Below, one piece after another: positions 8,799 through 17,002 of a DNA stretch of 64,000 nt. The stretch comes from an uncultured Ignavibacteria bacterium. GTDB taxonomy: Bacteria > Bacteroidota > Ignavibacteria > SZUA-365. A model generated the notes under the pieces. It made no database searches, had not been told where the DNA came from, and saw only the letters and a program-made list of their open reading frames with translations. Numbering within the stretch: the first letter of the stretch is position 1; the number at the start of each line of letters is the position of its first letter. Location of the stretch: NCBI GenBank assembly GCA_913061095.1, contig CAJXVM010000007.1, positions 150,411-214,410 on the forward strand, in the 5' to 3' direction. Both the position numbers and the translations under genes were made by a program.

Positions 8799-10169
8799 AT
8801 GAAGGAAATCACCATACTGATCATTGACGACGAAGAGCCGCAGCGCGAATCCATCGCGGGATTTCTCGGGAAGAAAGGATTCCGGACGGCAACTGCCCCG
8901 AACGGAAGAGCGGGCGTCGATTACGTGCACGGCAATCACGTGGATCTCGTTCTGACCGACTTCCGCATGCCTGATATCACCGGCGAGGACGTCCTGCGGG
9001 AAATTCACGCCATCAATCCCTCAATCCCGGTGATCGTCATCACGGCCTATGGCAGCATCGAAAGCGCTGTCGGCCTGATGAAACTCGGCGCATATGACTA
9101 TGTGCAGAAACCTGTCGATCTCGAAGAGCTGTTGCTCAGCATCGAACGCGCGCGTGAACGCGTCCTGCTCGTCTCGGAAAACCGCATCCTGCGCGAACAG
9201 CTTGCCGAGCGCTTCTCGTTCAGCAGTATCATATCGCAGAGCGCGGAAATGGAAGAAGTGCTGAACACCGCGGGGCGCGTCGCATCCAGCAAGGCATCGG
9301 TGCTCGTGCGCGGGGAGAGCGGAACCGGAAAGGAACTGATCGCGCGCGCGATCCACCAGGCCAGCGACCGGAAAGACAAACCGTTCGTGGTGGTGAACTG
9401 CGCAGCCGTCCCTGAAAGCCTGTTCGAGAGCGAGTTGTTCGGGCATGAAAAGGGCGCCTTCACGGGCGCGGACCGCCAGCGAATCGGGAAATTCGAACAG
9501 GCGGACGGCGGGACGCTGTTCATCGATGAGGTGGGAGACATCCCTCTGCCGATTCAGGTGAAACTGCTGCGCGCATTGCAATTCGGGCAGATCGAACGTG
9601 TCGGCGGCTCGGAGACGCTCGAACTGAATGTCCGCATCGTGGCAGCGACAAATCGTGACCTCGAGTCAATGATGGATGACAGCAGCTTCCGCGAGGATCT
9701 CTACTATCGTCTGAATGTCGTCACGATCACGATCCCCCCTCTCCGCAAGCGCCGCCTCGATATACGGCCGCTGGTCCAGGAGTTCATCCGCAAATACGCC
9801 GACATCAACGGGAAGAAGGTTGAGGGCATTTCAGCCGAAGCCATGGATCTGCTCATGCGGCACAGCTTTCCGGGGAATGTCCGCGAACTCGAGAATATCG
9901 TGCAACGTGCGGTCGTGCTGACACGTGAGGAAGTGGTCACTTCACGCGACCTTCCGCCCGGACTTGCAGAGGAGCAGCATGCCCACGCGGATATTGGCGG
10001 GCCCGACCTGTTCGAAATCGGCGATCTCAACAGCAAGACCGCCCAGCTTGAGAAAATCCTGATCGACAGGGCTCTCGAAGAAACGGAAGGTAACCAGGTA
10101 AAGGCCGCCGAGCTGCTGCGCATTTCCGAGCGCACGCTGCGTTACAAACTTTCGAAGTTCCGTTCGTGA
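8799..10169 (+). CDS. NtrC-family sigma-54-dependent response regulator
   Basis: 456 aa. The receiver domain (1-120) has the acidic cluster IIDDEE, phospho-acceptor Asp54 in LTDFRMPD and Lys104 in YVQKPVD. The AAA+ domain (about 140-375) has Walker A GESGTGKE (172-179), an intact sigma-54 contact loop GAFTGA (219-224) and Walker B GGTLFIDEVGDIP. The C-terminal Fis-type helix-turn-helix reads EGNQVKAAELLRISERTLR. All parts needed to activate sigma-54 promoters are present. It is the partner of the upstream kinase. The likely target is the two-gene unit directly downstream, preceded by inverted repeats and a sigma-54-like element. Confidence 0.96.
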   Translation: MKEITILIIDDEEPQRESIAGFLGKKGFRTATAPNGRAGVDYVHGNHVDLVLTDFRMPDITGEDVLREIHAINPSIPVIVITAYGSIESAVGLMKLGAYDYVQKPVDLEELLLSIERARERVLLVSENRILREQLAERFSFSSIISQSAEMEEVLNTAGRVASSKASVLVRGESGTGKELIARAIHQASDRKDKPFVVVNCAAVPESLFESELFGHEKGAFTGADRQRIGKFEQADGGTLFIDEVGDIPLPIQVKLLRALQFGQIERVGGSETLELNVRIVAATNRDLESMMDDSSFREDLYYRLNVVTITIPPLRKRRLDIRPLVQEFIRKYADINGKKVEGISAEAMDLLMRHSFPGNVRELENIVQRAVVLTREEVVTSRDLPPGLAEEQHAHADIGGPDLFEIGDLNSKTAQLEKILIDRALEETEGNQVKAAELLRISERTLRYKLSKFRS

Positions 10170-10173
10170 AACT

Positions 10174-10250
10174 GCAGATCGACAATATCTGCCAATTATG
10201 CTCGACAATTTCGTCGAATTCGGCCCTCACGCATCGCCTTTTCAGGCGAT
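10174..10250 (+). promoter_or_regulatory. Cluster of three inverted repeats, candidate regulator sites
   Basis: Between the activator stop (10169) and the next gene lie GCAGAT-N7-ATCTGC (10174-10192), TCGAC-N6-GTCGA (10202-10217) and ATCGCC-N6-GGCGAT (10233-10250). None has a following T-run, so they do not look like a terminator. Dyads 30-100 bases upstream of a sigma-54-like promoter and next to an NtrC-family gene are where enhancer sites would be expected. The three arms differ in sequence, so at most some can be sites for one protein. Confidence 0.4.
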
Positions 10251-10277
10251 CACGTTCGGAAATCACGGGTACAATGG

Positions 10278-10293
10278 TGGCATGATCTTTGTC
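10278..10293 (+). promoter_or_regulatory. Weak sigma-54-like promoter candidate
   Basis: The sequence TGGCATGATCTTTGTC fits the -24/-12 layout (consensus TGGCAC-N5-TTGCW) at TGGCA and TTG with correct spacing, but has T instead of C at the end of the -24 box and GT instead of GC at -12. It lies 39 bases upstream of the ATG at 10332. Position and context support it; the -12 mismatch argues against it. Confidence 0.35.
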
Positions 10294-10331
10294 CCTTTTT
10301 CTGAGACCGGAAGCAAACTATTGAGGTCATC

Positions 10332-10709
10332 ATGAAATACATCGCAATACTCTTCGCAGCTCTTTTCATCGGCCTGGCAGTTGTCCCATCCGCACGCGCC
10401 CAGGAAGACAGGCGGGGTGGAGATTCAGGCACCGAAGTCACGCAAGCGCAGGAACGCTCGGAGCATGAGCAGGGCGACCGGGGGAAAAAGGATATCCCGT
10501 TCGTGGACGAAGATGGCGACGGCATCAATGACAACCTCCGCAGTTCCGCGAAGCGCGGAGACGGCGATGGCAGCGGGACCCGCCTGCGTGAACGCCGTCG
10601 GGATCACTTCATCGACAATGACGGCGACGGCATCAACGACAATCGCTGCAGCGGTATGGGAATCATGCACGGCAAACGGCGCGGCCAGCAGAAAGGAGGC
10701 CAGAAATGA
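10332..10709 (+). CDS. Small exported protein with two DxDGDGINDN motifs
   Basis: 125 aa. Signal peptide 1-23 ending SARAQ. The mature part is very polar and has two copies of an aspartate-rich loop, DEDGDGINDN (59-68) and DNDGDGINDN (95-104). These resemble calcium-binding loops of thrombospondin type 3 / EF-hand-like type. A basic tail follows (KRRGQQKGGQK). It probably binds Ca2+ or surfaces in the periplasm; the role is unknown. GAGGT sits just before the ATG. Its stop overlaps the next ATG (ATGA), so it is translationally coupled to the beta-barrel-like gene. It lies directly downstream of the two-component system and is its likely target. Confidence 0.8.
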   Translation: MKYIAILFAALFIGLAVVPSARAQEDRRGGDSGTEVTQAQERSEHEQGDRGKKDIPFVDEDGDGINDNLRSSAKRGDGDGSGTRLRERRRDHFIDNDGDGINDNRCSGMGIMHGKRRGQQKGGQK

Positions 10710-12031
10710 GACGGACGCTCACGGCGATCGCCCTGATCGGGATGCTGATACCGTTCGCAGCAAAGGCCCAGTGGATGGGCTCCTTTTCAATCGAAAGCGG
10801 GTACGACGACAACATGTTCCGGAATTACAGTGCCAGCAGCGCACTGTCGACGGATTTCGCGCTCTCGTACGGGTACTTCCCGAAGGATGCGGACTGGGCT
10901 GTCAATTATTCCGGGGCACTGACGACATTTTCCGAATTTCCCGAGCGGCTGTATTCCACGCACACGCTCGGCACGTCCTATGCACTTTCCTACGGCGACA
11001 ACGATAAAAACACGCTGTCGTTTGTCGCCAGCGGCAGTTTCCGCATCGACCAGCCAGACTACCAGCTGTACGACTATTCACAGGCGCTCGGGTATGTATC
11101 CCTCAAGCACACGCTGTTCGATAATCTGCCGCTGATGCTCTCGTATCGCGCACGGTACCGTTCCTATCCGAATTTCGGTGAACTCAGCTATCTCGAACAT
11201 TTTGCTTCTCTGGGAACGATGATGTTTTTCCAGACCAGAACGAGCATCCGCATTCAGGCGGATCTCGGGATCAAGAATTATTCATCGTCTTTCAGCATCA
11301 GCGACGGCGGGGATGCCAGCGGCTTTGCGTCAGAGAGCGACGGACTGACGCTCGACGGCGGCGGACCGGGAGGTGGTGGTGGAAACGGCGGGAACGGTGA
11401 CAGCGGCGGGAACGGCGACAGCGGTGGGAACGGGAGCGGGAACGGCATGGGCGGTGAGGGATCCGGTCGGAGAGGAATCAATACGGGCGGTGCACAGCAG
11501 GGGATGGATCAGAGCGTCGAATATCTCGTCTACGACGAGCCTTCAACCAGTCAGCTGCGCACCTGGATCAACATCGGACAGTCCATCGCACAGGGGACCG
11601 GACTGAGTGTTCGCTTTCTGCAGCGATGGAATCTCACAGACCGCGGCCGGGCATTCGTCGGCGGTGCGGTGGATTTCATCGGTGAGGAGGAGCTCTTCGA
11701 CGACCCCTACGGCTATGAGAGCAGCGAGATTTCCGTGACACTCACCCAGCTGCTCCCGTGGAGCATGAAACTGCAGACCGGTGGGTACTATCTATTCAAG
11801 AAGTACGATTATCCCGCGACCTTCGATGACTCAGACTCTGCCGCACCGCTGCGCAACGATGAGCGTATGGGCGGCTGGGTGACACTGCAGAAGCCGATTG
11901 CCGGCGACTGGCTGATGTTCAGCGGACTGAACCTATCCCTCAGCTACGTGTATCTGCGCAACCAGTCAAACACCAGCTACTATGATTACTTCAGCAACGC
12001 CCTGAGCCTGGGGATCGGCACAAATTTCTGA
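10706..12031 (+). CDS. Outer-membrane beta-barrel-like protein with glycine-rich insert
   Basis: 441 aa. Signal peptide 1-22 (ending AKAQ). Long alternating hydrophobic/aromatic strands (for example SLKHTLFDNLPLMLSYRARY) and the terminal LGIGTNF are typical of outer-membrane barrels. Residues about 216-258 are a low-complexity Gly/Asn/Ser stretch with GGNGDS repeated in tandem, probably a surface loop or flexible linker. An ideal AAAGGAGG site lies inside the end of the upstream Asp-rich gene and the ATGA overlap couples the two. Exact family not recognised; outer-membrane location is inferred. Confidence 0.75.
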   Translation: MRRTLTAIALIGMLIPFAAKAQWMGSFSIESGYDDNMFRNYSASSALSTDFALSYGYFPKDADWAVNYSGALTTFSEFPERLYSTHTLGTSYALSYGDNDKNTLSFVASGSFRIDQPDYQLYDYSQALGYVSLKHTLFDNLPLMLSYRARYRSYPNFGELSYLEHFASLGTMMFFQTRTSIRIQADLGIKNYSSSFSISDGGDASGFASESDGLTLDGGGPGGGGGNGGNGDSGGNGDSGGNGSGNGMGGEGSGRRGINTGGAQQGMDQSVEYLVYDEPSTSQLRTWINIGQSIAQGTGLSVRFLQRWNLTDRGRAFVGGAVDFIGEEELFDDPYGYESSEISVTLTQLLPWSMKLQTGGYYLFKKYDYPATFDDSDSAAPLRNDERMGGWVTLQKPIAGDWLMFSGLNLSLSYVYLRNQSNTSYYDYFSNALSLGIGTNF

Positions 12032-12069
12032 TCATCCACGCGGGAATGCCGCCAGACACCTGCTGCTGT

Positions 12070-12206
12070 CCCGGCTGACTGCTGCTGCAGGCAGCTTCTG
12101 CAACGAGGCAGCGGTTGCAGCCGGGCAGTAATCGTTCGGCACACCGCAACCCGACATCTCCGTCCTGACGATCCGCATACCGCGGACAATGCATGACGGA
12201 GATGTC
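12070..12206. other. Highly structured convergent intergenic region
   Basis: The 181-base gap between the convergent barrel and phosphatase genes contains nested dyads: CCCGGCTG (12070-12077) with CAGCCGGG (12118-12125), CTGCAAC (12098-12104) with GTTGCAG (12114-12120), and a perfect 12-bp pair GACATCTCCGTC (12153-12164) / GACGGAGATGTC (12195-12206) with a 30-base loop. The last is 6 bases from the phosphatase stop. There is no T-run, so it is not a typical intrinsic terminator. It may be a bidirectional Rho-linked or mRNA-stabilising structure, or a small RNA. Confidence 0.5.
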
Positions 12207-12212
12207 CCGTCT

Positions 12213-13139
12213 TCAGGGCTTCGTCTCAAACGTGTCTGTCGTTTCATACAGCAGTTTCCCTCCGCTGTCGACATACGCAATGTGCATGCGGTCACTGCGG
12301 AGATCGATCCGCACGAAGCCCAGACTGCTTGCACTGAACTCCGTACGTTTCCCAGGGGTTGATTTTCGCTTTCCGCCTCCGCCGCCGCTGATAATGTACC
12401 GCACCCCGTCGATGGGCTTGATCAGCTGCAAATCATGCTCGTGACCGTTGAGGTACGCGCGCACGCCATGACCGACTAGCAGCGGCGCAAGATGCCGGAC
12501 AAGTGTGCGGTTGTTCCCGTAGTGTCCATGTGAATACACCGGATGGTGCCCAATGACGAATATGTGCTCCTCCTCGCTCGCAGCCAGCACAGAATCGAGC
12601 CAGGCGAGATGCGATTTGCGCGTGCCGGCGTTACCGACGAGAAGCTGCGTGTCGATTCCCACCAGACGCAGCTCAACGGCGCCGTCAGGACTTCTCAGCC
12701 TCGTTGACCAGTAGCGTCCGGGCATTTTCCAGCGCGTGATGCTGCCGTCCTCGAGACGATGTCCTGTATACGCAACCTGTGCGTCGGGATTTTTACGATA
12801 GTCATGATTCCCCAGGATGGCCCAGAACGGCACGGGCAGGGATTCTGCCGGAAATATGCGTTCGAACTTGCTGTCCCACTGCGGATCGTCAACGCCACTG
12901 ACACCGGATGGATAAATATTGTCTCCCGTGCTCACAATCGCCTGCACCGCTCCGCTACCGTGTGAGGCCGCCATGGCCTCACCGACGCGACGCGCCCCTT
13001 TTCCCCCGGTTCCCCAGTCCCCGACGACTAGGACTGAAACAACGGAATCCACGCCATTCTGCGCGGTCACCGAGAAGGGCAGGAATGCCGTCAGCAGGAA
13101 TGCCAGGAGAAGCAATTCTGCAATTTTCGTGCGTTTCAT
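12213..13139 (-). CDS. Exported metallophosphoesterase, purple/tartrate-resistant acid phosphatase type
   Basis: 308 aa with signal peptide 1-26 (ending SVTAQ). The five metal-binding motifs of the calcineurin-like/purple acid phosphatase superfamily appear in order: GDWG, GDNIY, GNHD, GHHP and GHEHD. The spacing and the STGDNIYPSG form resemble single-domain mammalian-type acid phosphatases (ACP5-like) rather than nucleotidases. It should hydrolyse phosphomonoesters in the periplasm or outside with a dinuclear metal centre. It is monocistronic, convergent with the barrel gene and divergent from the desaturase gene across 86 bases. Confidence 0.88.
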   Translation of the reverse strand: MKRTKIAELLLLAFLLTAFLPFSVTAQNGVDSVVSVLVVGDWGTGGKGARRVGEAMAASHGSGAVQAIVSTGDNIYPSGVSGVDDPQWDSKFERIFPAESLPVPFWAILGNHDYRKNPDAQVAYTGHRLEDGSITRWKMPGRYWSTRLRSPDGAVELRLVGIDTQLLVGNAGTRKSHLAWLDSVLAASEEEHIFVIGHHPVYSHGHYGNNRTLVRHLAPLLVGHGVRAYLNGHEHDLQLIKPIDGVRYIISGGGGGKRKSTPGKRTEFSASSLGFVRIDLRSDRMHIAYVDSGGKLLYETTDTFETKP

Positions 13140-13225
13140 CGGAACTTTGATCGTGAAAAAATGCTTTTACTAGAGTTATCAAAGTACGCGCTGCACAGAA
13201 ACTATACAACACGGAGCACATCGAC

Positions 13226-14710
13226 ATGAGTCGCATCGTCGTGATCGGATCGGGATTCGGAGGAATGGGGTCGGCCCTGCGCCTGCTTGCGCAAGGTCAT
13301 GAGGTGACGATTCTCGAGAAACTGGACAAGCCCGGGGGACGGGCATATGTTTTCGAACAGGACGGATACAGGTTTGACGCCGGTCCGACAGTGATCACCG
13401 CACCGTGGCTCATTCACGAGTTGTTTGAACTCTTCGGAAAGCGCAGTGAGGATTACGTGCACATCGTTCCCGTGCATCCCTTCTACCGAATCTATTTCCA
13501 CGACCGCAGTTTCTTCGAGTACAACAACGATCCGGGCTTCATCGAAGAGAACATCCGGAAATTCAATCCAGACGACGTTGACGGATATCGCGCGTTCATG
13601 AAAAAAACGAAGCCGATATTCGAAAAAGGCTTCGTCGAACTCGCCGATAAACCCTTTCTCACGATCGGGAGCATGCTGAAGGTGCTCCCCGATCTCGTAA
13701 AGCTCGGTTCCCATCGCAGCGTGTACGCATACGTTTCGAAATACATCAAGGATCCGCGCCTTCGCATGGTCTTCACATTCCATCCTCTCCTCGTAGGCGG
13801 CAATCCCTTTCACACGACATCCATCTATTCCATGATTCACTACCTCGAGAAGGAATGGGGTGTGCATTACGCCATGGGCGGCACGGGTGAGGTTATCAGG
13901 GCGTTTGTGAAGCTGTTCGAAGAGGAAGGCGGCACCATGCGCCTGAACGCCGAGGTTGACAGCATCGATGTGGAAGGACGCCGCGCGAAAGGCGTGCGAC
14001 TGAAAGACGGCAGCTATATCGAAGCCGACGCCGTGGTCTCGAACGCGGATGTCGCATATACATATCTCAACATGATCGATCGTGACCAGCGGAAAAAGTA
14101 CAGCGACCGCAAAGTCCAGAGCATGCGTTATTCGATGTCACTGTTCGTGATCTATTTTGGAACGACGCGGCAGTATCCGGATATCGCGCATCACGACATC
14201 ATCCTGAGCCATCGATACAAAGAACTGCTCGAGGATATTTTCACGCGGAAGACACTCGCAGATGATTTTTCACTCTATCTGCATCGCCCCACCGCCACAG
14301 ATCCGTCCATGGCGCCGGAAGGATGCGATGCATTCTACGCTCTCATCCCGGTACCCCACAATGCCTCAGGCATAGACTGGAAAACGGAAGCTCCCCGATT
14401 CAAGGATCGCATATTCGATTTTCTGGAAGAACATTATCTTCCGAACCTGCGGCAGCATCTCGCCACCGAGCGCGTCTTCACGCCGGATGACTTTCAGACA
14501 CGGCTCAACAGCTATCTCGGATCCGCGTTCTCTGTTGAACCCGTCCTGACACAGAGTGCGTGGTTCCGCCCCCATAACCGTAGCGAAGATGTGGAAAATC
14601 TGTATTTTACGGGTGCCGGAACTCACCCGGGTGCTGGTCTTCCCGGTGTGCTCTCATCGTCAAAAATCGTGGAACAGCTCGTCGGTCCGGCAGAGGCTGT
14701 TGCGGTTTGA
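13226..14710 (+). CDS. CrtI-family phytoene desaturase-like FAD oxidoreductase
   Basis: 494 aa. The N-terminal dinucleotide-binding motif VIGSGFGGMGSALRLLAQG is followed by the FAD ribose-binding Glu (TILEKLDKPGGRA) and the CrtI signature FDAGPTVIT. The C-terminus has the family motif YFTGAGTHPGAGLPGVL. Length fits bacterial CrtI (about 490-510). Such enzymes desaturate or isomerise carotenoid backbones at the membrane; some members act on other polyprenoids or retinoids. No phytoene synthase or other carotenoid gene is present in the window, so the substrate stays open. It is followed after 17 bases by an enoyl reductase-like gene and is probably co-transcribed with it. Confidence 0.88.
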   Translation: MSRIVVIGSGFGGMGSALRLLAQGHEVTILEKLDKPGGRAYVFEQDGYRFDAGPTVITAPWLIHELFELFGKRSEDYVHIVPVHPFYRIYFHDRSFFEYNNDPGFIEENIRKFNPDDVDGYRAFMKKTKPIFEKGFVELADKPFLTIGSMLKVLPDLVKLGSHRSVYAYVSKYIKDPRLRMVFTFHPLLVGGNPFHTTSIYSMIHYLEKEWGVHYAMGGTGEVIRAFVKLFEEEGGTMRLNAEVDSIDVEGRRAKGVRLKDGSYIEADAVVSNADVAYTYLNMIDRDQRKKYSDRKVQSMRYSMSLFVIYFGTTRQYPDIAHHDIILSHRYKELLEDIFTRKTLADDFSLYLHRPTATDPSMAPEGCDAFYALIPVPHNASGIDWKTEAPRFKDRIFDFLEEHYLPNLRQHLATERVFTPDDFQTRLNSYLGSAFSVEPVLTQSAWFRPHNRSEDVENLYFTGAGTHPGAGLPGVLSSSKIVEQLVGPAEAVAV

Positions 14711-14727
14711 TCAACATGTGAGTCACT

Positions 14728-15819
14728 ATGACCACTCTGCATCAGTCCGATGAATCGGACGGAAAAGACCCCTGGCTCATATATGGTGCCAACGGGTATA
14801 CGGGGAAACTGATTGCACGTGAGGCAGTGAGGCGGGGGATGAAACCGATTCTCGCAGGTCGATCCGAGCAGCGTATCCGGGGGCTGGCAGAGGAACTGGA
14901 ATGCGATTATCGCATTTTCTCTCTTGACAGTATCGCGGGTATACAGGACGCGCTGAAGGGCGTGAAGGTCGTGCTCCACTGTGCGGGACCATTCTCCCGC
15001 ACAGCAGAACCCATGGTTCGCGCGTGCATCGAGGCTGGGATCGACTATGCGGATATCGACGGGGAGATCCCGGTCCTTGAGCGCATATACACACGTCATG
15101 AAGAAGCGGTCGCCGCCGGGGTGACGTTGCTCCCCGGCTCCGGATACGATGTCGTGCCCACTGACTGCCTTTCCGCCATGCTTCACGAAACACTGCCCGA
15201 TGCCACACGGCTGCGCATCGCATTCGCGGGGAAAATTTCTCAGAGTCCCGGGACGTGGAACGTGACACTGGAGACCATCCCGAACTGCGGTACAATCCGG
15301 AGGGACGCACAGCTGGTAACCGTACCGCATGCATGGAAGATTGAGCATATCGATTTTGATGACCGGCGGCGATGTACGATGAGCATCCCCTGGGGTGACG
15401 TTTCATCGGCCTTTCGCAGTACCGGTATTCCGAATATTCATGTCGCGATCGGCGTTCCCTGCCTGTCTGCATTCATCATGCGCATGGTCCGTCGTCCCGT
15501 CTGTGCGCTGCTTCGCATCCCCACCGTTCTTCGTTTGATGGAATCGGTCGTGCCCCGCTTTATCAAAGGTCCCAGCGAGCGAACGCGCCATACCGTGATC
15601 TATCATCTGCGCGGGGATGTGTGGAATGCGGCGGGCGAGCAGCGCAGCCTGTGCATGCAGACGCCGGAAGGGTACACCTGCACGGTCGAGAGTACGATCG
15701 CAATCGTGGAACGCCTGCGCACGAAAACCCTGCCCCATGGCGCACTCACGCCTTCCCGCGCAATGGGAAGCGAATTCGCACTGTCTCTTCCGGGTATCAG
15801 TCTGGTCGACTGTCCCTAA
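14728..15819 (+). CDS. Saccharopine dehydrogenase-like / trans-acting enoyl reductase family protein
   Basis: 363 aa. The N-terminal Rossmann domain has YGANGYTGKLIAREAVRRG, then LAGRS (NADPH preference) and VLHCAGPFSRTAEPMVRAC. The GIDYADIDGE and LLPGSGYDVVPTDC segments are characteristic of the group that includes mycobacterial trans-acting enoyl reductases and saccharopine dehydrogenase-like oxidoreductases. It likely reduces a double bond of a lipid or polyprenoid with NADPH. Proximity to the CrtI-like enzyme suggests a shared isoprenoid or lipid pathway (inference). The stop codon overlaps the stop of the convergent MarC-type gene by four bases. Confidence 0.8.
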   Translation: MTTLHQSDESDGKDPWLIYGANGYTGKLIAREAVRRGMKPILAGRSEQRIRGLAEELECDYRIFSLDSIAGIQDALKGVKVVLHCAGPFSRTAEPMVRACIEAGIDYADIDGEIPVLERIYTRHEEAVAAGVTLLPGSGYDVVPTDCLSAMLHETLPDATRLRIAFAGKISQSPGTWNVTLETIPNCGTIRRDAQLVTVPHAWKIEHIDFDDRRRCTMSIPWGDVSSAFRSTGIPNIHVAIGVPCLSAFIMRMVRRPVCALLRIPTVLRLMESVVPRFIKGPSERTRHTVIYHLRGDVWNAAGEQRSLCMQTPEGYTCTVESTIAIVERLRTKTLPHGALTPSRAMGSEFALSLPGISLVDCP

Positions 15820-16394
15820 AGCACGCTCTCAATTCCGGAACGAATCATCATCACCGCGATACCGGCCATAAACAGGCTGGCGACCTTAGCGAAGGCCTGC
15901 GATCCGGCTTCCCCCATGATGCGGATGATCCACTTCGCGTTGAGCAGCAGTACCAGCACGACGATAAAGTTCGCGACCAGGGCTCCCAGTGTCATCGAGA
16001 TTCCGTAGGAATCGACGAGCACCAGAATGGTTGTCATCGCGGCTGGTCCCATGATCAGCGGGATCCCGATGGGGACTACACCGATGGTGGATTTGGGCTT
16101 CCGCCGTTCGCTGCCGTTCGAGGAAGCGAGATCCTGGATCGCGAGCACGAGCAGCACGATACCGCCCCCGATACGAAAGTCGCCGGACTTGATTCCCAGG
16201 AAATCGAACACGGCAGTCCCGGTAAAGAGAAAAATGATCGCAATGATGAATGCAGTTGCGGCCGCGCTGAATATCAGCCGGCGCAGTTCCCTGCTCTCCA
16301 TTCCCTGCGTGAGACCGAGGAAGAGCGGGATCAATCCCAGCGTATCCATCGCGACGAAGAGCGGGATGAATGATTGGACGAATGTTTCAAACAT
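15816..16394 (-). CDS. MarC-family integral membrane protein
   Basis: 192 aa. Six hydrophobic segments with the family features FIPLFVAMDTLGLIPLFLGLT at the N-terminus and PIGIPLIMGPAAMTTILVL in the second half. MarC/UPF0056 proteins are inner-membrane proteins of unresolved function. The ATG at 16394 matches the family N-terminus; longer in-frame starts would run back into engB and add no family sequence. It follows engB by 13 bases and is the last gene of the large (-) superoperon. Confidence 0.92.
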   Translation of the reverse strand: MFETFVQSFIPLFVAMDTLGLIPLFLGLTQGMESRELRRLIFSAAATAFIIAIIFLFTGTAVFDFLGIKSGDFRIGGGIVLLVLAIQDLASSNGSERRKPKSTIGVVPIGIPLIMGPAAMTTILVLVDSYGISMTLGALVANFIVVLVLLLNAKWIIRIMGEAGSQAFAKVASLFMAGIAVMMIRSGIESVL

Positions 16395-16407
16395 GGTGCT
16401 GTGTCTG

Positions 16408-16998
16408 TCAGCCGCTCCCCGCGGCTGTGTAAATTCGGTGAAGTAGTTCTTTTCTCCCGATGTTCCGCACGCTGGAGAACAGGAGGATGCGGTTACGATA
16501 GCCAAGCTCCTCGAGTGCAGTGCCCAGGATACGTTCCTGCCGGACACGTTCACCCTGCTTGAGCTTGTCGATTTTCGTGAGAACGACCTGAAGGGGAAAA
16601 CCCGCCTCAATAAACCAGCGCAGTACTCCGGCATCGGACTGCTGCAATGGCAGGCGTGAATCAATCAGCAGTACGATCAGTGCGAGTGGACGCCCGATCT
16701 CGAAATAGGTCGTGATAAGCCGTCCCCAGCTTCGGCGATTCTCATGGGACGTTTTCGCATAGCCATATCCAGGGAGGTCGACAAATCGCAACTGCTCGTC
16801 AACGAGAAAAAAATTGATCTCGCGTGTTTTTCCCGGAGTGGTGGAGACGCGGGCAAGTTTCTTCGCGCCGACGAGATTGTTCAGCAGCGAGGATTTGCCT
16901 ACGTTCGAACGGCCGACAAAGACCACCTCGGGATAGTCGGGATCCGGGAACTGTTTCGCGCTCACGGCGCCGATTTCAAATATCGCCTGCATTCTCAT
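16408..16998 (-). CDS. engB: Ribosome biogenesis GTP-binding protein EngB (YihA/YsxC)
   Basis: 196 aa. GTPase needed for late 50S subunit assembly. Motifs: G1 GRSNVGKSS, G2 region STTPGKT, G3 DLPGYG, G4 TKID and G5-like FSSV. The ATG at 16998 (or 16992, six bases on) gives the usual EngB N-terminus; an upstream GTG would encode the terminator stem and is unlikely. The start lies only 4 bases after the T-tract of the rplQ terminator, so the gene must be expressed by read-through or from a promoter inside rplQ. Followed closely by the MarC-type gene. Confidence 0.95.
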   Translation of the reverse strand: MRMQAIFEIGAVSAKQFPDPDYPEVVFVGRSNVGKSSLLNNLVGAKKLARVSTTPGKTREINFFLVDEQLRFVDLPGYGYAKTSHENRRSWGRLITTYFEIGRPLALIVLLIDSRLPLQQSDAGVLRWFIEAGFPLQVVLTKIDKLKQGERVRQERILGTALEELGYRNRILLFSSVRNIGRKELLHRIYTAAGSG

Positions 16999-17002
16999 AT
17001 TC

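Noticed and set aside
7641..9008. Open frame of 455 codons on (-) across the kinase/regulator junction
   Set aside because: It spans the boundary of two well-supported (+) genes and has no family features.
11358..11475. Gly-rich coding repeat considered as a separate satellite or CRISPR-like array
   Set aside because: It stays in frame inside the barrel-like gene, with units of only about 18 bases and no spacers; it is a protein low-complexity insert.
16395..16664. N-terminal extension of the MarC-type gene
   Set aside because: Would overlap most of the 3' third of engB and contains none of the family sequence; ATG 16394 gives the normal MarC start. Similar false extensions were trimmed from infA, rplE, rpsS, cdaA, miaA and the 1458-aa secreted protein.
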